From Liolophura sinensis (taxonomy: Eukaryota > Mollusca > Polyplacophora > Chitonida > Chitonidae), in assembly GCF_032854445.1 (NCBI RefSeq), contig NC_088302.1, positions 436,001-500,000 on the forward strand: a DNA stretch of 64,000 nt. The letters run 5' to 3'. Below, piece after piece: positions 34,001 to 49,000 of this stretch. Under the pieces are notes generated by a model. That model made no database searches, had not been told where the DNA came from, and worked only from the letters and a program-made list of their open reading frames with translations. Both the position numbers and the translations under genes were made by a program. Position 1 is the stretch's first letter, and each line of letters opens with the position of its first letter.

Positions 34001-37000
34001 CTTCTCTTCGCCCAGATGTGTGATGTTCTGTGTTCAGTGTGTTAACCAGTTTCTTGTTCTTCTCTTCACCCAGATGTGTGATGTTCTGTGTTCAGTATGT
34101 TAACCATTTCCTTGTTCTTCTCTTCACCCAGATGTGTGATGTTCTGTGTTCAGTATGTTAACCAGTTTCTTGTTCTTCTCTTCACCCAGATGTGTGATGT
34201 TCTGTGTTCAGTATGTTAACCATTTCCTTGTTCTTCTCTTCACCCAGATGTGTGATGTTCTGTGTTCAGTGTGTTAACCAGATCCTTGTTCTTCTCTTCA
34301 CCCAGATGTGTGATGTTCTGTGTTCAGTATGTTAACCATTTCCTTGTTCTTCTCTTCACCCAGATGTGTGATGTTCTGTGTTCAGTATGTTAACCAGTTT
34401 CTTGTTCTTCTCTTCACCCAGATGTGTGATGTTCTGTGTTCAGTATGTTAACCATTTCCTTGTTCTTCTCTTCACCCAGATGTGTGATGTTCTGTGTTTA
34501 GTATGTTAACCAGTTTCTTGTTCTTCTCTTCACCCAGATGTGTGATGTTCTGTGTTCAGTGTGTTAACCATTTCCTTGTTCTTCTCTTCACCCAGATGTG
34601 TGATGTTCTGTGTTCAGTGTGTTAAGCAGTTTCTTGTTCTTCTCTTCACCCAGATGTGTGATGTTCTGTGTTCAGTATGTTAACCATTTCCTTGTTCTTC
34701 TCTTCACCCAGATGTGTGATGTTCTGTGTTCAGTATGTTAACCAGTTTCTTGTTCTTCTCTTCACCCAGATGTGTGATGTTCTGTGTTCAGTATGTTAAC
34801 CATTTTCTTGTTCTTCTCTTCACCCAGATGTGTGGTGTTCAGTGTGTTAACCATTTCCTTGTTCTTCTCTTCACCCAGATGTGTGATGTTCTGTGTTCAG
34901 TATGTTAACCATTTCCTTGTTCTTCTCTTCACCCAGATGTGTGATGTTCTGTGTTCAGTATGTTAACCAGTTTCTTGTTCTTCTCTTCACCCAGATGTGT
35001 GGTGTTCAGTGTGTTAACCATTTCCTTGTTCTTCTCTTCACCCAGATGTGTGATGTTCTGTGTTCAGTATGTTAACCATTTTCTTGTTCTTCTCTTCACC
35101 CAGATGTGTGATGTTCTGTGTTCAGTGTGTTAACCAGTTTCTTATTCTTCTCTTCACCCAGATGTGTGATGTTCTGTGTTCAGTGTGTTAACCATTTCCT
35201 TGTTCTTCTCTTCACCCAGATGTGTGATGTTCTGTGTTCAGTATGTTAACCATTTCCTTGTTCTTCTCTTCACCCAGATGTGTGATGTTCTGTGTTCAGT
35301 GTGTTAACCATTTCCTTGTTCTTCTCTTCACCCAGATGTGTGATGTTCTGTGTTCAGTATGTTAACCAGTTTCTTGTTCTTCTCTTCACCTCGACAAGTC
35401 ATGTCCTGTGTTCAGTATGTTAACCATTTTCTTGTTCTTCTCTTCACCCAGATGTGTGATGTTCTGTGTTCAGTATGTTAACCCGTTTCTTGTTCTTCTC
35501 TTCACCCAGATGTGTGATGTCCTGTGTTCAGTGTGTTAACCAGTTTCTTGTTCTTCTCTTCACCCAGATGTGTGATGTGCTGTGTTCAGTGTGTTAACCA
35601 GTTTCTTGTTCTTCTCTTCACCCAGATGTGTGATGTTCTGTCTTCAGTATGTTAACCAGTTTCTTGTTCTTCTCTTCACCCAGATGTGTGATGTTCTGTG
35701 TTCAGTGTGTTAACCATTTCCTTGTTCTTCTCTTCACCCAGATGTGTGATGTTCTGTGTTCAGTATGTTAACTAGTTTCTTGTTCTTCTCTTCACCCAGA
35801 TGTGTGATGTCCTGTGTTCAGTGTGTTAACCAGTTTCTTGTTCTCTTCACCCAGATGTGTGATGTTCTGTGTTCAGTATGTTAACCATTTCCTTGTTTTT
35901 CCCTTCACCCAGATGTGTGATGTTCTGTGTTCAGTATGTTAACCATTTCCTTGTTCTTCTCTTCACCCAGATGTGTGATGTTCTGTGTTCAGTGTGTTAA
36001 CCAGATCCTTGTTCTTCTCTTCACCCAGATGTGTGATGTTCTGTGTTCAGTATGTTAACCAGTTGCTTGTTCTTCTCTTCACCCAGATGTGTGATGTTCT
36101 GTGTTCAGTGTGTTAACCAGATCCTTGTTCTTCTCTTCACCCAGATGTGTGATGTTCTGTGTTCAGTATGTTAACCAGTTTCTTGTTCTTCTCTTCACCT
36201 CGACAAGTCATGTCCTGTGTTCAGTATGTTAACCATTTCCTTGTTCTTCTCTTCACCCAGATGTGTGATGTTCTGTGTTCAGTGTGTTAACCAGATCCTT
36301 GTTCTTCTCTTCACCCATATGTGTGATGTTCTGTGTTCAGTATGTTAACCAGTTTCTTGTTCTTCTCTTCACCCAGATGTGTGATGTTCTGTGTTCAGTA
36401 TGTTAACCAGTTTCTTGTTCTTCTCTTCACCTCGACAAGTCATGTCCCTGTGTTCAGTATGTTAACCATTTCCTTGTTCTTCTCTTCACCCAGATGTGTG
36501 ATGTTCTGTGTTCAGTGTGTTAACCAGATCCTTGTTCTTCTCTTCACCCAGATGTGTGATGTTCTGTGTTCAGTGTGTTAACCATTTCCTTGTTCTTCTC
36601 TTCACCCAGATGTTTGATGTTCTGTGTTCAGTATGTTAACCATTTCCTTGTTCTTCTCTTCACCCAGATGTGTGATGTTCTGTGTTCAGTATGTTAACCA
36701 GTTTCTTGTTCTTCTCTTCACCCAGATGTGTGATGTTCTGTGTTCAGTGTGTTAACCAGTTTCTTGTTCTTCTCTTCACCCAGATGTGTGATGTTCTGTG
36801 TTCAGTGTGTTAACCATTTTCTTGTTCTTCTCTTCACCCGGATGTGTGATGTTCTGTGTTCAGTATGTTAACCATTTCCTTGTTCTTCTCTTCACCCAGA
36901 TGTGTGATGTTCTGTGTTCAGTATGTTAACCAGTTTCTTGTTCTTCTCTTCACCTCGACAAGTCATGTCCTGTGTTCAGTATGTTAACCAATTCCTTGTT

Positions 37001-40000
37001 CTTCTCTTCACCCAGATGTGTGATGTTCTGTGTTCAGTATGTTAACCAGTTTCTTGTTCTTCTCTTCACCCAGATGTGTGATGTTCTGTGTTCAGTGTGT
37101 TAACCAGATCCTTGTTCTTCCCTTCACCCAGATGTGTGATGTTCTGTGTTCAGTATGTTAACCAGATCCTTGTTCTTCTCTTCACCCAGATGTGTGATGT
37201 TCTGTGTTTAGTATGTTAACCAGTTTCGTGTTCTTCTCTTCACCCAGATGTGTGATGTTCTGTGTTCAGTATGTTAACCATTTCCTTGTTCTTCTCTTCA
37301 CCCAGATGTGTGATGTTCTGTGTTGAGTATGTTAACCAGTTTCTTGTTCTTCTCTTCACCCAGATGTGTGATGTTCTGTGTTCAGTATGTTAACCATTTC
37401 CTTGTTCTTGTCTTCACCCAGATGTGTGATGTTCTGTGTTTAGTATGTTAACCAGTTTCTTGTTCTTCTCTTCGCCCAGATGTGTGATGTTCTGTGTTCA
37501 GTATGTTAACCAATTCCTTGTTCTTCTCTTCACCCAGATGTGTGATGTTCTGTGTTCAGTGTGTTAACCAGTTTCTTGTTCTTGTCTTCACCCAGATGTG
37601 TGATGTTCTGTGTTCAGTATGTTAACCATTTCCTTGTTCTTCTCTTCACCCAGATGTGTGATGTTCTGTGTTGAGTATGTTAACCAGTTTCTTGTTCTTC
37701 TCTTCACCCAGATGTGTGATGTTCTGTGTTCAGTATGTTAACCAGTTTCTTTTTCTTCTCTTCACCCAGATGTGTGATGTTCTGTGTTCAGTATGTTAAC
37801 CATTTTCTTGTTCTTCTCTTCACCCAGATGTGTGATGTTCTGTGTTCAGTGTGTTAACCAGTTTCTTGTTCTTCTCTTCACCCAGATGTGTGATGTTCTG
37901 TGTTCAGTGTGTTAACCATTTCCTTGTTCTTCTCTTCACCCAGATGTGTGATGTTCTGTGTTCAGTGTGTTAATCATTTCCTTGTTCTTCTCTTCACCCA
38001 GATGTGTGATGTTCTGTGTTCAGTATGTTAACCAGTTTCTTGTTCTTCTCTTCACCTCGACAAGTCATGTCCTGTGTTCAGTATGTTAACCATTTCCTTG
38101 TTCTTCTCTTCACCCAGATGTGTGATGTTCTGTGTTCAGTGTGTTAACCAGATCCTTGTTCTTCTCTTCACCCATATGTGTGATGTTCTGTGTTCAGTAT
38201 GTTAACCAGTTTCTTGTTCTTCTCTTCACCCAGATGTGTGATGTTCTGTGTTCAGTATGTTAACCAGTTTCTTGTTCTTCTCTTCACCCAGATGTGTGAT
38301 GTTCTGTGTTTAGTATGTTAACCAGTTTCTTGTTCTTCTCTTCACCCAGATGTGTGATGTTCTGTGTTCTGTATGTTAACCATTTTCTTGTTCTTCTCTT
38401 CACCCAGATGTGTGATGTTCTGTGTTCAGTGTGTTAACCATTTCCTTGTTCTTCTCTTCACCCAGATGTGTGATGTTCTGTGTTCAGTATGTTAACCATT
38501 TCCTTGTTCTTCTCTTCACCCAGATGTGTGATGTTCTGTGTTCAGTATGTTAACCATTTCCTTGTTCTTCTCTTCACCCAGATGTGTGATGTTCTGTGTT
38601 TAGTGTGTTAACCATTTCCTTGTTCTTCTCTTCACCCAGATGTGTGATGTTCTGTGTTCAGTATGTTAACCAGTTTCTTGTTCTTCTCTTCACCTCGACA
38701 AGTCATGTCCTGTGTTCAGTATGTTAACCATTTTCTTGTTCTTCTCTTCACCCAGATGTGTGATGTTCTGTGTTCAGTATGTTAACCCGTTTCTTGTTCT
38801 TCTCTTCACCCAGATGTGTGATGTCCTGTGTTCAGTAGTGTTAACCAGTTTCTTGTTCTTCTCTTCACCCAGATGTGTGATGTTCTGTGTTCAGTGTGTT
38901 AACCAGTTTCCTTGTTCTTCTCTTCACCCAGATGTGTGATGTTCTGTGTTCAGTATGTTAACCAGTTTCCTTGTTCTTCTCTTCACCCAGATGTGTGATG
39001 TTCTGTGTTCAGTGTGTTAACCAGATTCCTTGTTCTTCTCTTCACCTCAGATGTGTGATGTCCTTGTGTTCAGTATGTTAACCATTTCCTTGTTCTTCTC
39101 TTCACCCAGATGTGTGATGTTCTGTGTTCAGTGTGTTAACCAGATCCTTGTTCTTCTCTTCACCTCGACAAGTCATGTCCCTGTGTTCAGTATGTTAACC
39201 ATTTCCTTGTTCTTCCCTTCACCCAGATGTGTGATGTTCTGTGTTTGTTCAGTGTGTTAACCAGATCCTTGTTCTTCTCTTCACCCAGATGTGTGATGTT
39301 CTGTGTTCAGTATGTTAACCAGTTTCTTGTTCTTCTCTTCACCCAGATGTGTGATGTTCTGTGTTCAGTAAGTTAACCAGTTTCTTGTTCTTCTCTTCAC
39401 CTCGACAAGTCATGTCCTGTGTTCAGTATGTTAACCATTTCCTTGTTCTTCTCTTCACCCAGATGTGTGATGTTCTGTGTTCAGTGTGTTAACCAGATCC
39501 TTGTTCTTCTCTTCACCCAGATGTGTGATGTTCTGTGTTCAGTATGTTAACCAGTTTCTTGTTCTTCTCTTCACCCAGATGTGTGATGTTCTGTGTTCAG
39601 TATGTTAACCATTTCCTTGTTCTTCTCTTCACCCAGATGTGTGATGTTCTGTGTTTAGTATGTTAACCAGTTTCTTGTTCTTCTCTTCACCCAGATGTGT
39701 GATGTTCTGTGTTCAGTATGTTAACCATTTCCTTGTTCTTCTCTTCGCCCAGATGTGTGATGTTCTGTGTTCAGTATGTTAACCAATTCCTTGTTCTTCT
39801 CTTCACCCAGATGTGTGATGTTCTGTGTTCAGTGTGTTAACCAGTTTCTTGTTCTTGTCTTCACCCAGATGTGTGATGTTCTGTGTTCAGTATGTTAACC
39901 ATTTCCTTGTTCTTCTCTTCACCCAGATGTGTGATGTTCTGTGTTCAGTATGTTAACCAGTTTCTTGTTCTTCTCTTCACCCAGATGTGTGATGTTCTGT

Positions 40001-43000
40001 GTTCAGTATGTTAACCAGTTTCTTGTTCTTCTCTTCACCCAGATGTGTGATGTTCTGTGTTCAGTATGTTAACCATTTCCTTGTTCTTCTCTTCACCCAG
40101 ATGTGTGATGTTCTGTGTTCAGTGGTGTTAACCAGTTTCTTGTTCTTCTCTTCACCCAGATGTGTGATGTCTGTGTTCAGTGTGTTAACCATTTTCCTTG
40201 TTCTTCTCTTCACCCAGATGTGTGATGTTCTGTGTTCAGTGTGTTAACCAGATCCTTGTTCTTCTCTTCACCCAGATGTGTGATGTTCTGTGTTCAGTGT
40301 GTTAAGCAGTTTCTTGTTCTTCTCTTCACCCAGATGTGTGATGTTCTGTGTTCAGTATGTTAACCATTTCCTTGTTCTTCTCTTCACCCAGATGTGTGAT
40401 GTTCTGTGTTCAGTATGTTAACCAGTTTCTTGTTCTTCTCTTCACCCAGATGTGTGATGTTCTGTGTTCAGTATGTTAACCATTTTCTTGTTCTTCTCTT
40501 CACCCAGATGTGTGGTGTTCAGTGTGTTAACCATTTCCTTGTTCTTCTCTTCACCCAGATGTGTGATGTTCTGTGTTCAGTATGTTAACCATTTCCTTGT
40601 TCTTCTCTTCACCCAGATGTGTGATGTTCTGTGTTCAGTATGTTAACCAGTTTCTTGTTCTTCTCTTCACCCAGATGTGTGGTGTTCAGTGTGTTAACCA
40701 TTTCCTTGTTCTTCTCTTCACCCAGATGTGTGATGTTCTGTGTTCAGTATGTTAACCATTTTCTTTTTCTTCTCTTCACCCAGATGTGTGATGTTCTGTG
40801 TTCAGTGTGTTAACCAGTTTCTTATTCTTCTCTTCACCCAGATGTGTGATGTTCTGTGTCAGTGTGTTAACCATTTCCTTGTTCTTCTCTTCACCCAGAT
40901 GTGTGATGTTCTGTGTTCAGTATGTTAACCATTTCCTTGTTCTTCTCTTCACCCAGATGTGTGATGTTCTGTGTTCAGTGTGTTAACCATTTCCTTGTTC
41001 TTCTCTTCACCCAGATGTGTGATGTTCTGTGTTCAGTATGTTAACCAGTTTCTTGTTCTTCTCTTCACCTCGACAAGTCATGTCCTGTGTTCAGTATGTT
41101 AACCATTTTCTTGTTCTTCTCTTCACCCAGATGTGTGATGTTCTGTGTTCAGTATGTTAACCCGTTTCTTGTTCTTCTCTTCACCCAGATGTGTGATGTC
41201 CTGTGTTCAGTGTGTTAACCAGTTTCTTGTTCTTCTCTTCACCCAGATGTGTGATGTGCTGTGTTCAGTGTGTTAACCAGTTTCTTGTTCTTCTCTTCAC
41301 CCAGATGTGTGATGTTCTGTCTTCAGTATGTTAACCAGTTTCTTGTTCTTCTCTTCACCCAGATGTGTGATGTTCTGTGTTCAGTGTGTTAACCATTTCC
41401 TTGTTCTTCTCTTCACCCAGATGTGTGATGTTCTGTGTTCAGTATGTTAACTAGTTTCTTGTTCTTCTCTTCACCCAGATGTGTGATGTCCTGTGTTCAG
41501 TGTGTTAACCAGTTTCTTGTTCTCTTCACCCAGATGTGTGATGTTCTGTGTTCAGTATGTTAACCATTTCCTTGTTTTTCCCTTCACCCAGATGTGTGAT
41601 GTTCTGTGTTCAGTATGTTAACCATTTCCTTGTTCTTCTCTTCACCCAGATGTGTGATGTTCTGTGTTCAGTGTGTTAACCAGATCCTTGTTCTTCTCTT
41701 CACCCAGATGTGTGATGTTCTGTGTTCAGTATGTTAACCAGTTGCTTGTTCTTCTCTTCACCCAGATGTGTGATGTTCTGTGTTCAGTGTGTTAACCAGA
41801 TCCTTGTTCTTCTCTTCACCCAGATGTGTGATGTTCTGTGTTCAGTATGTTAACCAGTTTCTTGTTCTTCTCTTCACCTCGACAAGTCATGTCCTGTGTT
41901 CAGTATGTTAACCATTTCCTTGTTCTTCTCTTCACCCAGATGTGTGATGTTCTGTGTTCAGTGTGTTAACCAGATCCTTGTTCTTCTCTTCACCCATATG
42001 TGTGATGTTCTGTGTTCAGTATGTTAACCAGTTTCTTGTTCTTCTCTTCACCCAGATGTGTGATGTTCTGTGTTCAGTATGTTAACCAGTTTCTTGTTCT
42101 TCTCTTCACCTCGACAAGTCATGTCCTGTGTTCAGTATGTTAACCATTTCCTTGTTCTTCTCTTCACCCAGATGTGTGATGTTCTGTGTTCAGTGTGTTA
42201 ACCAGATCCTTGTTCTTCTCTTCACCCAGATGTGTGATGTTCTGTGTTCAGTGTGTTAACCATTTCCTTGTTCTTCTCTTCACCCAGATGTTTGATGTTC
42301 TGTGTTCAGTATGTTAACCATTTCCTTGTTCTTCTCTTCACCCAGATGTGTGATGTTCTGTGTTCAGTATGTTAACCAGTTTCTTGTTCTTCTCTTCACC
42401 CAGATGTGTGATGTTCTGTGTTCAGTGTGTTAACCAGTTTCTTGTTCTTCTCTTCACCCAGATGTGTGATGTTCTGTGTTCAGTGTGTTAACCATTTTCT
42501 TGTTCTTCTCTTCACCCGGATGTGTGATGTTCTGTGTTCAGTATGTTAACCATTTCCTTGTTCTTCTCTTCACCCAGATGTGTGATGTTCTGTGTTCAGT
42601 ATGTTAACCAGTTTCTTGTTCTTCTCTTCACCTCGACAAGTCATGTCCTGTGTTCAGTATGTTAACCAATTCCTTGTTCTTCTCTTCACCCAGATGTGTG
42701 ATGTTCTGTGTTCAGTATGTTAACCAGTTTCTTGTTCTTCTCTTCACCCAGATGTGTGATGTTCTGTGTTCAGTGTGTTAACCAGATCCTTGTTCTTCCC
42801 TTCACCCAGATGTGTGATGTTCTGTGTTCAGTATGTTAACCAGATCCTTGTTCTTCTCTTCACCCAGATGTGTGATGTTCTGTGTTTAGTATGTTAACCA
42901 GTTTCGTGTTCTTCTCTTCACCCAGATGTGTGATGTTCTGTGTTCAGTATGTTAACCATTTCCTTGTTCTTCTCTTCACCCAGATGTGTGATGTTCTGTG

Positions 43001-46000
43001 TTGAGTATGTTAACCAGTTTCTTGTTCTTCTCTTCACCCAGATGTGTGATGTTCTGTGTTCAGTATGTTAACCATTTCCTTGTTCTTCTCTTCACCCAGA
43101 TGTGTGATGTTCTGTGTTTAGTATGTTAACCAGTTTCTTGTTCTTCTCTTCGCCCAGATGTGTGATGTTCTGTGTTCAGTATGTTAACCAATTCCTTGTT
43201 CTTCTCTTCACCCAGATGTGTGATGTTCTGTGTTCAGTGTGTTAACCAGTTTCTTGTTCTTGTCTTCACCCAGATGTGTGATGTTCTGTGTTCAGTATGT
43301 TAACCATTTCCTTGTTCTTCTCTTCACCCAGATGTGTGATGTTCTGTGTTGAGTATGTTAACCAGTTTCTTGTTCTTCTCTTCACCCAGATGTGTGATGT
43401 TCTGTGTTCAGTATGTTAACCAGTTTCTTGTTCTTCTCTTCACCCAGATGTGTGATGTTCTGTGTTCAGTATGTTAACCATTTTCTTGTTCTTCTCTTCA
43501 CCCAGATGTGTGATGTTCTGTGTTCAGTGTGTTAACCAGTTTCTTGTTCTTCTCTTCACCCAGATGTGTGATGTTCTGTGTTCAGTGTGTTAACCATTTC
43601 CTTGTTCTTCTCTTCACCCAGATGTGTGATGTTCTGTGTTCAGTGTGTTAATCATTTCCTTGTTCTTCTCTTCACCCAGATGTGTGATGTTCTGTGTTCA
43701 GTATGTTAACCAGTTTCTTGTTCTTCTCTTCACCTCGACAAGTCATGTCCTGTGTTCAGTATGTTAACCATTTCCTTGTTCTTCTCTTCACCCAGATGTG
43801 TGATGTTCTGTGTTCAGTGTGTTAACCAGATCCTTGTTCTTCTCTTCACCCATATGTGTGATGTTCTGTGTTCAGTATGTTAACCAGTTTCTTGTTCTTC
43901 TCTTCACCCAGATGTGTGATGTTCTGTGTTCAGTATGTTAACCAGTTTCTTGTTCTTCTCTTCACCCAGATGTGTGATGTTCTGTGTTTAGTATGTTAAC
44001 CAGTTTCTTGTTCTTCTCTTCACCCAGATGTGTGATGTTCTGTGTTCTGTATGTTAACCATTTTCTTGTTCTTCTCTTCACCCAGATGTGTGATGTTCTG
44101 TGTTCAGTGTGTTAACCATTTCCTTGTTCTTCTCTTCACCCAGATGTGTGATGTTCTGTGTTCAGTATGTTAACCATTTCCTTGTTCTTCTCTTCACCCA
44201 GATGTGTGATGTTCTGTGTTCAGTATGTTAACCATTTCCTTGTTCTTCTCTTCACCCAGATGTGTGATGTTCTGTGTTTAGTGTGTTAACCATTTCCTTG
44301 TTCTTCTCTTCACCCAGATGTGTGATGTTCTGTGTTCAGTATGTTAACCAGTTTCTTGTTCTTCTCTTCACCTCGACAAGTCATGTCCTGTGTTCAGTAT
44401 GTTAACCATTTTCTTGTTCTTCTCTTCACCCAGATGTGTGATGTTCTGTGTTCAGTATGTTAACCCGTTTCTTGTTCTTCTCTTCACCCAGATGTGTGAT
44501 GTCCTGTGTTCAGTGTGTTAACCAGTTTCTTGTTCTTCTCTTCACCCAGATGTGTGATGTCCTGTGTTCAGTGTGTTAACCAGTTTCTTGTTCTTCTCTT
44601 CACCCAGATGTGTGATGTTCTGTGTTCAGTATGTTAACCAGTTTCTTGTTCTTCTCTTCACCCAGATGTGTGATGTTCTGTGTTCAGTGTGTTAACCATT
44701 TCCTTGTTCTTCTCTTCACCCAGATGTGTGATGTTTTGTGTTCAGTATGTTAACCATTTCCTTGTTCTTCTCTTCACCCAGATGTGTGATGTTCTGTGTT
44801 CAGTGTGTTAACCAGATCCTTGTTCTTCTCTTCACCTCGACAAGTCATGTCCTGTGTTCAGTATGTTAACCATTTCCTTGTTCTTCCCTTCACCCAGATG
44901 TGTGATGTTCTGTGTTCAGTGTGTTAACCAGATCCTTGTTCTTCTCTTCACCCAGATGTGTGATGTTCTGTGTTCAGTGTGTTAACCAGTTTCTTGTTCT
45001 TCTCTTCACCCAGATGTGTGATGTTCTGTGTTCAGTAAGTTAACCAGTTTCTTGTTCTTCTCTTCACCTCGACAAGTCATGTCCTGTGTTCAGTATGTTA
45101 ACCATTTCCTTGTTCTTCTCTTCACCCAGATGTGTGATGTTCTGTGTTCAGTGTGTTAACCAGATCCTTGTTCTTCTCTTCACCCAGATGTGTGATGTTC
45201 TGTGTTCAGTATGTTAACCAGTTTCTTGTTCTTCTCTTCACCCAGATGTGTGATGTTCTGTGTTCAGTATGTTAACCATTTCCTTGTTCTTCTCTTCACC
45301 CAGATGTGTGATGTTCTGTGTTTAGTATGTTAACCAGTTTCTTGTTCTTCTCTTCACCCAGATGTGTGATGTTCTGTGTTCAGTATGTTAACCATTTTCT
45401 TTTTCTTCTCTTCACCCAGATGTGTGATGTTCTGTGTTCAGTGTGTTAACCAGTTTCTTGTTCTTCTCTTCACCCAGATGTGTGATGTTCTGTGTTCAGT
45501 ATGTTAACCATTTCCTTGTTCTTCTCTTCACCCAGATGTGTGATGTTCTGTGTTCAGTATGTTAACCAGTTTCTTGTTCTTCTCTTCACCCAGATGTGTG
45601 ATATTCTGTGTTCAGTATGTTAACCATTTTCTTGTTCTTCTCTTCACCCAGATGTGTGGTGTTCAGTGTGTTAACCATTTCCTTGTTCTTCTCTTCACCC
45701 AGATGTGTGATGTTCTGTGTTCAGTATGTTAACCATTTTCTTGTTCTTCTCTTCACCCAGATGTGTGATGTTCTGTGTTCAGTGTGTTAACCAGTTTCTT
45801 GTTCTTCTCTTCACCCAGATGTGTGATGTTCTGTGTTCAGTGTGTTAACCATTTCCTTGTTTTTCTCTTCACCCAGATGTGTGATGTTCTGTGTTCAGTA
45901 TGTTAACCAGTTTCTTGTTCTTCTCTTCACCCAGATGTGTGATGTTCTGTGTTTAGTATATAACCATTTCCTTGTTCTTCTCTTCACCCAGATGTGTGAT

Positions 46001-49000
46001 GTTCTGTGTTCTGTATGTTAACCAGTTTCTTGTTCTTTTTTCACCCAGATGTGTGATGTTCTGTGTTCAGTATGTTAACCAGTTTCTTGTTCTTCTCTTC
46101 ACCTCGACAAGTCATGTCCTGTGTTCAGTATGTTAACCATTTCCTTGTTCTTCTCTTCACCCAGATGTGTGATGTTCTGTGTTCAGTGTGTTAACCAGAT
46201 CCTTGTTCTTCTCTTCACCCATATGTGTGATGTTCTGTGTTCAGTATGTTAACCAGTTTCTTGTTCTTCTCTTCACCCAGATGTGTGATGTTCTGTGTTC
46301 AGTATGTTAACCAGTTTCTTGTTCTTCTCTTCACCTCGACAAGTCATGTCCTGTGTTCAGTATGTTAACCATTTCCTTGTTCTTCTCTTCACCCAGATGT
46401 GTGATGTTCTGTGTTCAGTGTGTTAACCAGATCCTTGTTCTTCTCTTCACCCAGATGTGTGATGTTCTGTGTTCAGTGTGTTAACCATTTCCTTGTTCTT
46501 CTCTTCACCCAGATGTTTGATGTTCTGTGTTCAGTATGTTAACCATTTCCTTGTTCTTCTCTTCACCCAGATGTGTGATGTTCTGTGTTCAGTATGTTAA
46601 CCAGTTTCTTGTTCTTCTCTTCACCCAGATGTGTGATGTTCTGTGTTCAGTGTGTTAACCAGTTTCTTGTTCTTCTCTTCACCCAGATGTGTGATGTTCT
46701 GTGTTCAGTGTGTTAACCATTTTCTTGTTCTTCTCTTCACCCGGATGTGTGATGTTCTGTGTTCAGTATGTTAACCATTTCCTTGTTCTTCTCTTCACCC
46801 AGATGTGTGATGTTCTGTGTTCAGTATGTTAACCAGTTTCTTGTTCTTCTCTTCACCTCGACAAGTCATGTCCTGTGTTCAGTATGTTAACCATTTCCTT
46901 GTTCTTCTCTTCACCCAGATGTGTGATGTTCTGTGTTCAGTATGTTAACCAGTTTCTTGTTCTTCTCTTCACCCAGATGTGTGATGTTCTGTGTTCAGTG
47001 TGTTAACCAGATCCTTGTTCTTCCCTTCACCCAGATGTGTGATGTTCTGTGTTCAGTATGTTAACCAGATCCTTGTTCTTCTCTTCACCCAGATGTGTGA
47101 TGTTCTGTGTTTAGTATGTTAACCAGTTTCGTGTTCTTCTCTTCACCCAGATGTGTGATGTTCTGTGTTCAGTATGTTAACCATTTCCTTGTTCTTCTCT
47201 TCACCCAGATGTGTGATGTTCTGTGTTGAGTATGTTAACCAGTTTCTTGTTCTTCTCTTCACCCAGATGTGTGATGTTCTGTGTTCAGTATGTTAACCAT
47301 TTCCTTGTTCTTCTCTTCGCCCAGATGTGTGATGTTCTGTGTTCAGTATGTTAACCAATTCCTTGTTCTTCTCTTCACCCAGATGTGTGATGTTCTGTGT
47401 TCAGTGTGTTAACCAGTTTCTTGTTCTTGTCTTCACCCAGATGTGTGATGTTCTGTGTTCAGTATGTTAACCATTTCCTTGTTCTTCTCTTCACCCAGAT
47501 GTGTGATGTTCTGTGTTCAGTATGTTAACCAGTTTCTTGTTCTTCTCTTCACCCAGATGTGTGATGTTCTGTGTTCAGTATGTTAACCAGTTTCTTGTTC
47601 TTCTCTTCACCCAGATGTGTGATGTTCTGTGTTCAGTATGTTAACCATTTCCTTGTTCTTCTCTTCACCCAGATGTGTGATGTTCTGTGTTCAGTGTGTT
47701 AACCAGTTTCTTGTTCTTCTCTTCACCCAGATGTGTGATGTTCTGTGTTCAGTGTGTTAACCATTTCCTTGTTCTTCTCTTCACCCAGATGTGTGATGTT
47801 CTGTGTTCAGTGTGTTAACCAGATCCTTGTTCTTCTCTTCACCCAGATGTGTGATGTTCTGTGTTCAGTATGTTAACCAGTTTCTTGTTCTTTTCTTCAC
47901 CTCGACAAGTCATGTCCTGTGTTCAGTATGTTAACCATTTCCTTGTTCTTCTCTTCACCCAGATGTGTGATGTTCTGTGTTCAGTGTGTTAACCAGATCC
48001 TTGTTCTTCTCTTCACCCATATGTGTGATGTTCTGTGTTCAGTATGTTAACCAGTTTCTTGTTCTTCTCTGCACCCAGATGTGTGATGTTCTGTGTTCAG
48101 TATGTTAACCAGTTTCTTGTTCTTCTCTTCACCTCGACAAGTCATGTCCTGTGTTCAGTATGTTAACCATTTCCTTGTTCTTCTCTTCACCCAGATGTGT
48201 GATGTTCTGTGTTCAGTGTGTTAACCAGATCCTTGTTCTTCTCTTCACCCAGATGTGTGATGTTCTGTGTTCAGTGTGTTAACCATTTCCTTGTTCTTCT
48301 CTTCACCCAGATGTTTGATGTTCTGTGTTCAGTATGTTAACCATTTCCTTGTTCTTCTCTTCACCCAGATGTGTGATGTTCTGTGTTCAGTATGTTAACC
48401 AGTTTCTTGTTCTTCTCTTCACCCAGATGTGTGATGTTCTGTGTTCAGTATGTTAACCATTTCCTTGTTCTTCTCTTCACCCAGATGTGTGATGTTCTGT
48501 GTTCAGTGTGTTAACCATTTCCTTGTTCTTCTCTTCACCCAGATGTGTGATGTTTTGTGTTCAGTATGTTAACCAGTTTCTTGTTCTTCTCTTCACCCAG
48601 ATGTGTGATGTTCTGTGTTCAGTATGTTAACCAGTTTCTTGTTCTTCTCTTCACCCAGATGTGTGATGTTCTGTGTTCAGTGTGTTAACCAGTTTCTTGT
48701 TCTTCTCTTCACCCAGATGTGTGATGTTCTGTGTTGAGTATGTTAACCAGTTTCTTGTTCTTCTCTTCACCCAGATGTGTGATGTTCTGTGTTCAGTATG
48801 TTAACCAGTTTCTTGTTCTTCTCTTCACCCAGATGTGTGATGTTCTGTGTTCAGTATGTTAACCAGTTTCTTGTTCTTCTCTTCACCCAGATGTGTGATG
48901 TTCTGTGTTCAGTATGTTAACCAGATCCTTGTTCTTCTTTTCACTCAGATGTGTGATGTTCTGTGTTCAGTATGTTAACCATTTCCTTGTTCTTCTCTTC